From Candidatus Tectimicrobiota bacterium (GTDB lineage: Bacteria > JACPSX01), in the NCBI GenBank assembly GCA_016193065.1, contig JACPSX010000117.1, positions 1-5,120 of the forward strand: 5,120 nucleotides of DNA, given 5' to 3'. Under the pieces are notes generated by a model, which ran no database searches, was not told the origin of the DNA, and was given only the letters and a program-made list of their open reading frames with translations. Position 1 is the stretch's first letter. Every line of letters starts with the position of its first letter. The translations under genes were made by a program, and so were the position numbers. This document shows, piece after piece, positions 1-5,120 of this stretch.

Positions 1-2
1 CC

Positions 3-785
3 TCTCTGATGACGGGGCCGGGCACCAACACATACCTGGTCGGTAAAAAAAATCCCCTGCTCATTGATACAGGCTCGGGGCTGCCGGAATACACGAACCT
101 GTTAAGGGAAGTCTTGCGCGAAAAGGGGGTCCCCGAAATTTCCCGGGTCCTCGTAACCCACGGTCATCCGGATCATGCCGGCGGTCTGGAGGTGTTGCGG
201 CGGGAGTTTCCTGCCCTGACGGTGAGGAAGATGGTCCGTTCCGGGGAGGAAATCGGCCCGATCGCGTTTCTGAAGGACGGAGATCGGGTCGAAGTGGATG
301 GATGTACCCTGACCGCCATTCATACGCCGGGGCATGCCATTGATCATCTCTGTTTTCACCTGGAAGAGGAACTGAGCTTGTTTACAGGGGACCTCATCGT
401 GGGCGTGGGGACCGTCGTGATTCACCGGGAGGCTGGCGGGCTCAAGCAATATATTGCTTCTCTGGAGCGCCTTCTTTCTCTGGAGTTGGAGCGACTTTAC
501 CCGGGACATGGTCCGGTTATCCACCGGCCTCGAGAGAAGATCGTGGAGTACATCGAGCACCGCCGGATGAGGGAGGAGCAGATTCTGGAAGCTCTGGCCC
601 GCGGGGACACCACAATTCCCGAAATCGTCAGCCGGGTCTACACGGATGTGATCCCCCCCTTGCACCCCGTCGCAGAACGCTCGGTTGAAGCTCATCTCTC
701 CAAACTGGAAGAGGATCATCTCGTAGAGCGCTGGACCGAGGAGGGTCAAAACCACTACCGCCTTCTCTCCCTGGAGATCGGGTGA
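3..785 (+). CDS. MBL-fold metallo-hydrolase, LACTB2-like, with C-terminal winged helix (5' partial)
   Basis: This is a metallo-beta-lactamase-fold hydrolase, probably cytoplasmic and binding two zinc ions. Numbering from the Met at base 9, the HxHxDH motif THGHPDH is at residues 50-56, a second metal His is in HTPGH (H109), the bridging Asp is in TGD (D128) and the last His is in YPGHGP (H167). Residues from about 190 to the end match the small winged-helix domain found after the MBL fold in LACTB2-type proteins. Human LACTB2 is a single-strand-specific endoribonuclease; bacterial members are mostly uncharacterised, so the substrate here is unknown. The reading frame is open to the window edge (codons for S-L precede the Met). 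In this family several more residues normally precede the GTNTYLVG strand, so the Met at base 9 is probably internal and the true start lies upstream. The gene ends with TGA and is followed by a 152-base gap. Confidence 0.88.
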   Translation, partial: SLMTGPGTNTYLVGKKNPLLIDTGSGLPEYTNLLREVLREKGVPEISRVLVTHGHPDHAGGLEVLRREFPALTVRKMVRSGEEIGPIAFLKDGDRVEVDGCTLTAIHTPGHAIDHLCFHLEEELSLFTGDLIVGVGTVVIHREAGGLKQYIASLERLLSLELERLYPGHGPVIHRPREKIVEYIEHRRMREEQILEALARGDTTIPEIVSRVYTDVIPPLHPVAERSVEAHLSKLEEDHLVERWTEEGQNHYRLLSLEIG

Positions 786-937
786 AAGGGCGTTTCGTTT
801 CTTATCACGTGGGATCCGGCGCGGTTTGTAATGACCGGGGATTCCTGGGTTTGCCCCCCTTGCGGACTTTTCCCGTGCGCATGGAGGGGGGCTTAGTGGA
901 AGTTCTCATACCCGAATAGGGGAACAGGGGAAATTCG
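786..937. other. Intergenic gap between the MBL hydrolase and the five-gene block
   Basis: These 152 bases hold no supported gene. They contain the GC-rich inverted repeat at 853-892 and the purine-rich ribosome-binding region at about 918-933. If the downstream block has its own promoter it should lie here, but I found only a poor candidate: TGTAAT at 827-832 with TTATCA at 802-807, spacer 19. Read-through from the upstream gene is equally possible. Confidence 0.6.
853..892 (+). repeat. GC-rich inverted repeat (possible RNA hairpin) in the leader
   Basis: GCCCCCC at 853-859 pairs perfectly with GGGGGGC at 886-892. The stem extends by a T-A pair (860/885) and a T-G wobble (861/884), leaving a loop of 22 bases. 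No run of T follows the right arm, so it does not look like a standard intrinsic terminator. It could be a weak terminator of the upstream gene, a leader structure for the thiamine-diphosphate enzyme gene 45 bases downstream, or chance pairing of two homopolymer-like runs. Confidence 0.4.
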
Positions 938-2698
938 ATGATGGAGAGGATCGACAAAAAAAGCGGGGCAAGCACCGACCGAGGGGCGCGGGTTACGGCG
1001 AAGGTGGAGACGGTGGCCCAGGCCTTCCTGGAACTGTTGTCCTTGCGGGGCGTTGACTACTTTCTTGCCAACCCGGGAACCGATTTTGCCAGCATCGTGG
1101 ACGGATTCGCCCTCCGTCAGGAGCAAGGGAAGCACTCTCCACGGCCCCTGGCGATTCCCCACGAGGTTGTCGTCGTCAGTATGGCCCACGGCTACTATCT
1201 GGTGACGGGAAGACCCCAGGCGGCCATGGTGCACGTCGGGGTCGGAACCGCCAACGGTCTCGGCGCCATCATGACGGCCAGCCGGGCGCGGGTTCCTGTC
1301 CTATTCGGCGCCGGCCGAACCCCTATCACGGAGGAAGGGGAGCTCGGTTGCCGCTCCGGGTACATCCACTGGGGGCAGGAATGTTTCGATCAGGCCGGGG
1401 TGCTGCGGGAGTTTGTGAAGTGGGACTATGAGCTCAGGACCGCTTCCCAACTGGAGGTGGTCGTGGATCGGGCCCTTTCCATGGCCATGTCTGAACCTCG
1501 GGGTCCTGTCTATCTGACGCTTCCCCGGGAGGTACTAGCCCTGCCGCTGGAGGAGGTGGAATTTCAAGCCCAGTCGCGCTTCGATCTGCCGACATTTCAC
1601 CCCGATCCGACGAAGGTCGAACAGGCCGCCGATCTTCTGGCCGACTCTGAATTTCCTCTGATCATCACCTCCTCGGTCGGCCGAACTTCCGAGGGGGTCC
1701 GGGCTCTGGTGGATCTGGCCGAAGCCGGAGGCATCGGAGTGGTCTCTTTTAACCCCGATACTATGAACTTCCCGACCGATCACCCCTGCCACCAGGGGTT
1801 TCTCCCCGACCGCTTGCTCCCCCGGGCCGATGTGGTCCTGGTGATCGACTGCGACGTGCCCTGGTATCCGAATCACGTGAAACCCCGGGAGTCTGCTGCG
1901 GTCGTCCAGGTGGGGATTGATCCGCTGTACAGTCGGTACCCGATCCGCGGCTTCCGTTCCGATCTCACCGTGCAGGGGGAACCTGCAGTTGTCCTGACCG
2001 AACTGGCTCGGGCGCTGGCGCGCCACCCGGGCAGAGACGGGGAGGGCATCCGGGAGAGAAAGGCGCAGCTTCGGGATATGCATGATGAGATGTGGAGGCA
2101 GTGGAAGGAATCGGCGATCAAAGCAGCCGCAGAGTGCCCTTTGGATTTTGAGTGGGTATCCTATCAGGTGAACCGGATTCTGGGGGAGGATACGGTGCTG
2201 GTCAACGAATATGACATGCATCTCACGCAACTGGAAAGCCGGCACCCGGGGAGCTATTTCGGCACGCCCCATGCGGGCTATCTCGGCTGGGGGGTGGGAG
2301 CGGCTCTCGGGATCAAACTCGCCTCCCCGGCAAAAACGGTGGTCGTCACCGTGGGGGACGGCAGCTACATGTTTTCGGTGCCGAGCGCCTGTCACTTCAC
2401 CTCCTCTGCCTATCAGCTCCCGATCCTTGTCGTCGTTTACAACAACCAGTGTTGGAATGCGGTAAAGCGGGCGGCCCGGACCTTGCATCCCAAGGGGTGG
2501 TCGGCCAGGACGAACGAGTACCCCCTGGGCGAGCTGCAGCCGACCGCCCATTTTGAAAAGATCTGCGAGGCCTTCGGAGGCTACGGAGAGCGCGTGGAGA
2601 CTCCTGATCAGGTGGAGCCGGCCTTGCATCGTGCCCTGCATGCGGTAAAAAATGAAAAACGCCAGGCCGTCCTGAACATGGTCTGCAAGCACCCTTGA
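938..2698 (+). CDS. Thiamine diphosphate-dependent enzyme, acetolactate synthase / benzoylformate decarboxylase superfamily
   Basis: This 586-residue protein has the three-domain layout of the superfamily. The Pyr domain is at about 20-195, with GVDYFLANPGTDF at 38-50 and the likely cofactor-activating Glu at E76 in PHEVVVVSMAHGYY. The central domain is at about 220-355. The PP domain is at about 400-580, where the cofactor and Mg site reads GDGS at 473-476, then 26 residues, then NN at 502-503, followed by QCW. Members decarboxylate or ligate 2-oxo acids or cleave acyl-CoA-type substrates; I cannot assign a substrate. No small regulatory subunit (ilvN-like) is adjacent, and no valine or isoleucine genes are nearby, so a biosynthetic acetolactate synthase is doubtful. 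The first 20 or so residues are charged and not family-like. The start is ATG 938 or the adjacent ATG 941, both preceded by AGGGGAA at 926-932. It is probably the first gene of a five-gene operon. Confidence 0.88.
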   Translation: MMERIDKKSGASTDRGARVTAKVETVAQAFLELLSLRGVDYFLANPGTDFASIVDGFALRQEQGKHSPRPLAIPHEVVVVSMAHGYYLVTGRPQAAMVHVGVGTANGLGAIMTASRARVPVLFGAGRTPITEEGELGCRSGYIHWGQECFDQAGVLREFVKWDYELRTASQLEVVVDRALSMAMSEPRGPVYLTLPREVLALPLEEVEFQAQSRFDLPTFHPDPTKVEQAADLLADSEFPLIITSSVGRTSEGVRALVDLAEAGGIGVVSFNPDTMNFPTDHPCHQGFLPDRLLPRADVVLVIDCDVPWYPNHVKPRESAAVVQVGIDPLYSRYPIRGFRSDLTVQGEPAVVLTELARALARHPGRDGEGIRERKAQLRDMHDEMWRQWKESAIKAAAECPLDFEWVSYQVNRILGEDTVLVNEYDMHLTQLESRHPGSYFGTPHAGYLGWGVGAALGIKLASPAKTVVVTVGDGSYMFSVPSACHFTSSAYQLPILVVVYNNQCWNAVKRAARTLHPKGWSARTNEYPLGELQPTAHFEKICEAFGGYGERVETPDQVEPALHRALHAVKNEKRQAVLNMVCKHP

Positions 2699-2703
2699 GG
2701 AGG
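2698..2703 (+). promoter_or_regulatory. Shine-Dalgarno AGGAGG that sets the GTG start at 2713
   Basis: A perfect AGGAGG begins on the last base of the preceding TGA stop codon and sits 9 bases before GTG 2713. It lies inside the reading frame that would begin at TTG 2695, which argues against that earlier start. Its position on the stop codon suggests translational coupling to the thiamine-diphosphate enzyme. Confidence 0.75.
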
Positions 2704-2712
2704 GGAGAAGCT

Positions 2713-3072
2713 GTGGTCCTCCGTAAATTTCTCCGCGCTGGGATTGGAATTGCCGGTCTGGGGATCGGATTGAGCCTAGGCCAAGCCGCGGCCGGAGAGC
2801 TTTTCCCTCAAGTTTCGCCCCGGCGCCTTCTTCCTCCACCCGTGATCACTTCTCCCCCGGCGATCCGCGTTCCCGAACCGCCCCGGCCGGTTTCACCCGA
2901 AACGGTCACCGTCCCTCGTGTTCCTCAACGCGCCGGTGAACTGGAGACCCTGCGGATTCATGGGGAGCAGGTGATCCTCCGCGACGGGCAGGTTGTTTAT
3001 CGGAGTTCTGCAGTGAAGGGGGTCCTGGTGACTCCCGGGCAAGTCATTCTTCTCGTGGAGCCCCGGGAGTGA
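2713..3072 (+). CDS. Small exported proline-rich protein of unknown function
   Basis: I do not recognise this 119-residue protein. It starts MVLRKFLRAG, a short basic n-region, followed by a Gly/Ala/Ile/Leu-rich hydrophobic stretch to about residue 23 and an Ala-rich end (QAAAGE) that looks like a signal peptidase I site near residues 26-28. There is no lipobox Cys. Residues about 30-72 form a Pro-rich linker (LPPPVITSPP, PEPPRPVSPE). The last 45 or so residues are predicted beta-rich (LRIHGEQVILRDGQVVYRSS) and could be a small folded domain or a partner-binding tail. It is therefore probably periplasmic or exported. The start at GTG 2713 is chosen because AGGAGG lies 9 bases upstream. Its end overlaps by four bases (GTGA) with a possible start of the next gene, placing it inside the operon. 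No function can be given. Confidence 0.72.
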   Translation: MVLRKFLRAGIGIAGLGIGLSLGQAAAGELFPQVSPRRLLPPPVITSPPAIRVPEPPRPVSPETVTVPRVPQRAGELETLRIHGEQVILRDGQVVYRSSAVKGVLVTPGQVILLVEPRE

Positions 3073-3098
3073 ACGGCGGGTCCGTAGCGCAGGACGCT

Positions 3099-3105
3099 GG
3101 AGGGG
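3099..3105 (+). promoter_or_regulatory. Shine-Dalgarno GGAGGGG that favours the GTG start at 3111
   Basis: GGAGGGG lies 5 bases before GTG 3111. The alternative start GTG 3069, which overlaps the previous stop codon, has only GGAG at 3057-3060. The stronger site supports 3111 as the main start of the exonuclease gene, although coupled initiation at 3069 is not excluded. Confidence 0.6.
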
Positions 3106-3110
3106 AACTG

Positions 3111-3737
3111 GTGAACTTTCCGGAAGATTCCCGCTTGCAGGAGCCGATCAAAGGGATCCCCCTGGTTTTCGTCGATGTGGAGACCACCGGTCTTAGTCCC
3201 GCTCAGGGGGATCGGGTGTGTGAGATTGCCTTGCTGCGAGTTTGTGGGGAGCAAGAGGAAGATTCCTTTGTGACACTGGTGAATCCGGGGCGCCCCATTT
3301 CCGCAGGGGCTTCTGCAGTGAACGGGATCACGGACTCCATGGTCCACGATGCTCCCCCCTTTGTCCGGGTGGCCGGCGCCGTGATGAAGATTCTCAAGGG
3401 CTCGGTCCTTGTGGCTCATAACGCCCCTTTTGATCTGGGTTTTTTGCGAAACGAACTGCTCTTGGCCGGTCACTCGGTGCCGTCATTCCGGGTGATCGAT
3501 ACCCTGGAGCTGGCCCGGCGCTGCTTTAGTTTCCCAGGCAACGGCCTGCAGGAGATCTGCCGTGCTTTGAGGATTGAGGTCAGCGACCAACACCGGGCCC
3601 TGGCCGATTGCCGCACCACCTGGAGGGTCTTTTCCTACTTCCTGAAGGTCTGGGAAACTCGGGGGGTCGTGAGTCTGGGGCAGATCTTGGAACTTCAAGG
3701 AGCCAAACTCGTTTCGGGAGGTGGATCGAGATGGTAG
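3111..3737 (+). CDS. DEDDh-family 3'-5' exonuclease (DnaQ/RNase T-like)
   Basis: This 208-residue protein has all catalytic motifs of a DEDDh exonuclease, which removes nucleotides from 3' ends using two metal ions. Exo I is VFVDVETTGL with D22 and E24, Exo II is AHNAPFDLGF with D108, and Exo III is HRALADC with H161 and D166, the H-x4-D spacing of the DEDDh subgroup. The fold fills nearly the whole protein and there is no polymerase, helicase or GIY-YIG domain, so it is a stand-alone enzyme. It could be a DNA polymerase III epsilon-type proofreader or a repair or RNA-trimming nuclease; sequence does not decide. The start at GTG 3111 puts 17 residues before the first strand, typical of the family, and has the better ribosome-binding site; GTG 3069 would add 14 residues. 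Its TAG stop overlaps the ATG of the next gene. Confidence 0.9.
   Translation: MNFPEDSRLQEPIKGIPLVFVDVETTGLSPAQGDRVCEIALLRVCGEQEEDSFVTLVNPGRPISAGASAVNGITDSMVHDAPPFVRVAGAVMKILKGSVLVAHNAPFDLGFLRNELLLAGHSVPSFRVIDTLELARRCFSFPGNGLQEICRALRIEVSDQHRALADCRTTWRVFSYFLKVWETRGVVSLGQILELQGAKLVSGGGSRW
3716..3724 (+). promoter_or_regulatory. Shine-Dalgarno GGGAGGTGG for the ACT-domain gene
   Basis: A strong purine-rich site inside the end of the exonuclease gene lies 6 bases before ATG 3731. It fixes the start of the ACT gene there, rather than at the in-frame ATG 3608 far inside the exonuclease gene. Confidence 0.7.
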
Positions 3738-4291
3738 AGGGCCCGGGTCATTTCGTGATCATCACGGCCGTGGGTGAGGATCGCCCGGGGATCATCGCTG
3801 CCTTATCCCGGGAAATCTACGAACTGGGGGGGAACATTGAAGACTCCAGCATGACGATCCTCAAGGGGGATTTTGCGATGATTCTGACCGTGCAGTTCCC
3901 AAAGACTCTGGATTGGGAGGAACTGGCCGGCCGCCTGAAGAGGGTCGAAGAGAACTGCGGGCTCTTGACCTCCCACCGTCTCATGCCGGAACTGGAGTCC
4001 CGGCGGGAGAGGGAAGGAGAAACAAATTCCTATATCATTTCTGTTTACGGCGCCGATAAGCCCGGCATTTTGTATGGCGTTAGCGATCATCTGGCCCGAC
4101 ACTCGATCAACATCACGGACCTTCGAACCAACACCCTGGAACGGGAAGGGGTTCCGGTGTACGTCATGATCTTGGAAGTGGACGTGCCCCCGGAAACAGA
4201 TTGGGAATCGGTCAATGCCGAACTGACCGAGATCTGCCGACGGCTCGCGGTGGACGTAACCGTGCAAGCTCTGGATGAGACCATCCTGTAA
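3731..4291 (+). CDS. Tandem ACT-domain protein, GcvR-like
   Basis: This 186-residue protein consists of two ACT domains, small folds that usually bind amino acids and regulate enzymes or transcription. ACT 1 (about residues 7-80) opens with FVIITAVGEDRPGIIAALS. ACT 2 (about 99-180) opens with YIISVYGADKPGILYGVS. Both carry the D-[RK]-P-G turn (D17 to G20 and D109 to G112) that shapes the ligand pocket. The length and two-domain layout resemble E. coli GcvR, which antagonises the activator GcvA in glycine-cleavage control, but no gcv gene is in the window and no DNA-binding domain is present. The ligand and target are unknown. The start at ATG 3731 overlaps the exonuclease stop (3735-3737) and is preceded by GGGAGGTGG. 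The def gene begins 3 bases after its stop, so the two are likely translated together. Confidence 0.88.
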   Translation: MVEGPGHFVIITAVGEDRPGIIAALSREIYELGGNIEDSSMTILKGDFAMILTVQFPKTLDWEELAGRLKRVEENCGLLTSHRLMPELESRREREGETNSYIISVYGADKPGILYGVSDHLARHSINITDLRTNTLEREGVPVYVMILEVDVPPETDWESVNAELTEICRRLAVDVTVQALDETIL

Positions 4292-4294
4292 GCC

Positions 4295-4822
4295 ATGCCT
4301 GCCCAAACGATCCTGCTCTACCCTGACCCCCGGCTGAAGGAAATTTCAGCTCCGGTAACCGCCGTCACGGCGGAGATTCGCTCCATTGTCCGGAACCTGC
4401 TGGACACGATGAAGGCCCATCCCGGATCTGTGGGGATCGCGGCGCCGCAAATTGGGGAACTCAAACGGATCATCGTTGTGGATGTCTCCGGTCACAAACG
4501 TGCTGGAAACCACCACGGACTTCTGATCCTCTTGAACCCTGTGATCCGTGAGCGGGACGGAGAGCAGATTGGCCGGGAAGGTTGTCTGAGCATCCCAGAT
4601 TATACGGCGCGGATTCGGCGAGCTGCCCGCATCCGGGTGGAAGCTTATGACTTCAGCTTTTCCTCCATCTGTATCGATGCTTCCGGTTTTGAAGCCGTCG
4701 CTTTGCAGCACGAGATTGATCACCTGAACGGAGTTCTCTTCTTGGATCGGGTTGCCTCCCTCAAGTTGGACCTCTTTCCACGCAAGAATTATCTTCCCCA
4801 GCTTGCAAGGCCAAAAGAATAA
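4295..4822 (+). CDS. def: Peptide deformylase
   Basis: This 175-residue enzyme removes the N-formyl group from the initiator Met of new proteins at the ribosome. All three family motifs are present: SVGIAAPQIG at 45-54, EGCLSIP at 95-101 and QHEIDH at 138-143. The expected metal ligands are C97, H139 and H143, with E140 as the catalytic base. The first motif has Ser (S45) where E. coli has the first Gly of GxGxAA; the rest of the pocket is intact, so it should be active. The length is usual for the family. The start at ATG 4295 is 3 bases after the ACT gene stop and has no clear Shine-Dalgarno site, which points to coupled translation. The common partner fmt (Met-tRNA formyltransferase) does not follow; a new promoter lies downstream instead. 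Confidence 0.96.
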   Translation: MPAQTILLYPDPRLKEISAPVTAVTAEIRSIVRNLLDTMKAHPGSVGIAAPQIGELKRIIVVDVSGHKRAGNHHGLLILLNPVIRERDGEQIGREGCLSIPDYTARIRRAARIRVEAYDFSFSSICIDASGFEAVALQHEIDHLNGVLFLDRVASLKLDLFPRKNYLPQLARPKE

Positions 4823-4856
4823 ATAACTTAGAGGATGTCAGGGGCACGTTCTGGTC

Positions 4857-4885
4857 TTGACTTCTCGTCGGAAGAATCGTATACT
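4857..4885 (+). promoter_or_regulatory. Sigma-70-type promoter for the STAS-like gene
   Basis: TTGACT (4857-4862) and TATACT (4880-4885) are separated by exactly 17 bases, each hexamer matching the consensus at five of six positions. Transcription would start near 4891-4893, leaving a leader of about 30 bases before ATG 4923. The local sequence is visibly more A+T-rich than the flanking genes. I see no terminator hairpin after def, so read-through from the operon may add to this promoter. Confidence 0.72.
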
Positions 4886-4887
4886 AA

Positions 4888-4897
4888 TTCAATTGAA
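4888..4897. repeat. Perfect 10-base palindrome at the predicted transcription start
   Basis: TTCAATTGAA is its own reverse complement and covers the expected +1 site of the promoter ending at 4885. The core ATTGAA recurs at 4901-4906, nine bases on. The position suits a repressor operator, but the arms are short and A+T-rich, so it may be chance. Confidence 0.35.
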
Positions 4898-4910
4898 GAT
4901 ATTGAACGAC

Positions 4911-4915
4911 GGGAG
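4911..4915 (+). promoter_or_regulatory. Shine-Dalgarno GGGAG for the STAS-like gene
   Basis: GGGAG lies 7 bases before ATG 4923 and supports that start over the out-of-frame ATG at 4835. Confidence 0.6.
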
Positions 4916-4922
4916 TCATCCG

Positions 4923-5120
4923 ATGTCCGAATTGCAGATCAACCTGGCCGATCTTCTCCGGGAACGATTCCCCAACGGAACGCATCCTCTCGTGAACCGC
5001 CGTACGGGGGAAGCCTTACGGCGGAACATCGAGGAGAAACTGAATCAAGCCCCTGAGTCCACCATTGCCTACCTGGATTTTTCCCGGGTTGAGATCATTG
5101 ATTTCTCCTGTGCCGACGAA
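4923..5120 (+). CDS. STAS-like (DUF4325-type) domain protein, 3' partial
   Basis: The first 66 residues are present and the frame is open to the window edge. They begin MSELQINLADLLRERF, followed by a basic stretch NRRTGEALRRNIEEKL (25-40), then a strand and turn TIAYLDFSRVEIIDFSCADE (47-66). The pattern of hydrophobic strand, LDFS-x-V, and I-D-x-S before a helix resembles STAS domains (anti-sigma-factor antagonists such as SpoIIAA) and more closely the STAS-like DUF4325 group. S62 sits roughly where SpoIIAA-type proteins carry their phosphorylated Ser; that equivalence is inferred. DUF4325 members are of unknown function but often thought regulatory. The gene has its own promoter and ribosome-binding site, so it likely opens a new transcription unit. 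The family call is from memory of the motif and moderate in certainty; the gene itself is well supported. Confidence 0.68.
   Translation, partial: MSELQINLADLLRERFPNGTHPLVNRRTGEALRRNIEEKLNQAPESTIAYLDFSRVEIIDFSCADE

Noticed and set aside
102-755. Minus-strand open frame opposite the MBL hydrolase gene
   Set aside because: The plus strand encodes all the MBL motifs. The antisense translation has no recognisable domain.
802-832. Possible promoter TTATCA, 19 bases, TGTAAT before the five-gene block
   Set aside because: The -35 match is poor and the spacer is long, so it is not supported as a feature.
809-919. 36-codon plus-strand frame (GTG 809, internal ATG 881) in the 786-937 gap
   Set aside because: There is no good ribosome-binding site, it runs through the inverted repeat, and no recognisable peptide features appear.
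938-2698. Annotation as biosynthetic acetolactate synthase large subunit (ilvB)
   Set aside because: The superfamily fits, but there is no adjacent regulatory subunit or branched-chain amino-acid gene, and the region around the catalytic Glu is atypical.
2695-2712. TTG start at 2695 for the small exported protein
   Set aside because: TTG is a rare start. The AGGAGG site lies within this extension and points to GTG 2713, which also gives a cleaner signal peptide.
1535-2839. Long minus-strand open frame (434 codons) opposite the thiamine-diphosphate enzyme gene
   Set aside because: It is an antisense shadow of a strongly recognisable coding region in GC-rich DNA. Its translation shows no family motifs and is rich in Arg, Pro, Gly and His.
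3608-3730. Upstream in-frame ATG extension of the ACT-domain gene
   Set aside because: It would overlap the exonuclease gene by over 120 bases, including just past the Exo III motif. ATG 3731 has a strong ribosome-binding site and fits the family start.
4802-4856. Possible intrinsic terminator after def
   Set aside because: Only a short CTTGCAAG palindrome at the end of def is visible, with no GC stem and no T run, so no terminator can be claimed.
4835-5056. 73-codon plus-strand frame starting at ATG 4835
   Set aside because: It spans the promoter and overlaps the STAS-like gene in another frame. Its translation is low-complexity, rich in Ser, Arg and Glu, and matches nothing I know.

Overview
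The window is a gene-dense, plus-strand stretch of a bacterial chromosome. By eye the G+C content is in the high fifties. Starts are ATG or GTG, good Shine-Dalgarno sites are present, and a sigma-70-type promoter is visible. The small exported protein has a classic signal peptide ending in an AxA-like site. This gene mix would fit a moderately GC-rich Gram-negative lineage such as a deltaproteobacterium-like group, Nitrospirota or NC10. The sequence alone does not settle the taxon, and I recognise no transposon, phage, CRISPR array or RNA gene.

Layout. (1) At the left edge lies a metallo-beta-lactamase-fold hydrolase of the LACTB2-like type with a C-terminal winged helix; its true start is outside the window. 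(2) A 152-base gap (786-937) follows, holding a long-loop GC hairpin but no convincing promoter. (3) A tight five-gene block runs from 938 to 4822: a thiamine-diphosphate enzyme of the acetolactate synthase/benzoylformate decarboxylase superfamily, a small exported proline-rich protein of unknown function, a DEDDh 3'-5' exonuclease, a double-ACT-domain (GcvR-like) protein and peptide deformylase (def). Gene junctions in this block are overlapping or separated by at most 38 bases, and several ribosome-binding sites lie on or inside the preceding gene, so it is probably one transcription unit. (4) A 100-base gap (4823-4922) carries a near-consensus promoter (TTGACT, 17-base spacer, TATACT) followed at the expected transcription start by a perfect 10-base palindrome. 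(5) A gene for what looks like a STAS-like (DUF4325-type) protein starts at 4923 and runs off the right edge.

How the genes relate. The five-gene block mixes a metabolic enzyme of unknown substrate, a nucleic-acid-trimming enzyme, an amino-acid-sensing type protein and an essential protein-maturation enzyme. No single pathway links them from sequence alone; this may simply be a housekeeping operon. The STAS-like gene has its own promoter and seems to open a separate, possibly regulatory, unit. I do not see a clearly novel multi-gene system here. The most open questions are the substrate of the thiamine-diphosphate enzyme, the role of the exported proline-rich protein and the control of the STAS-like gene.
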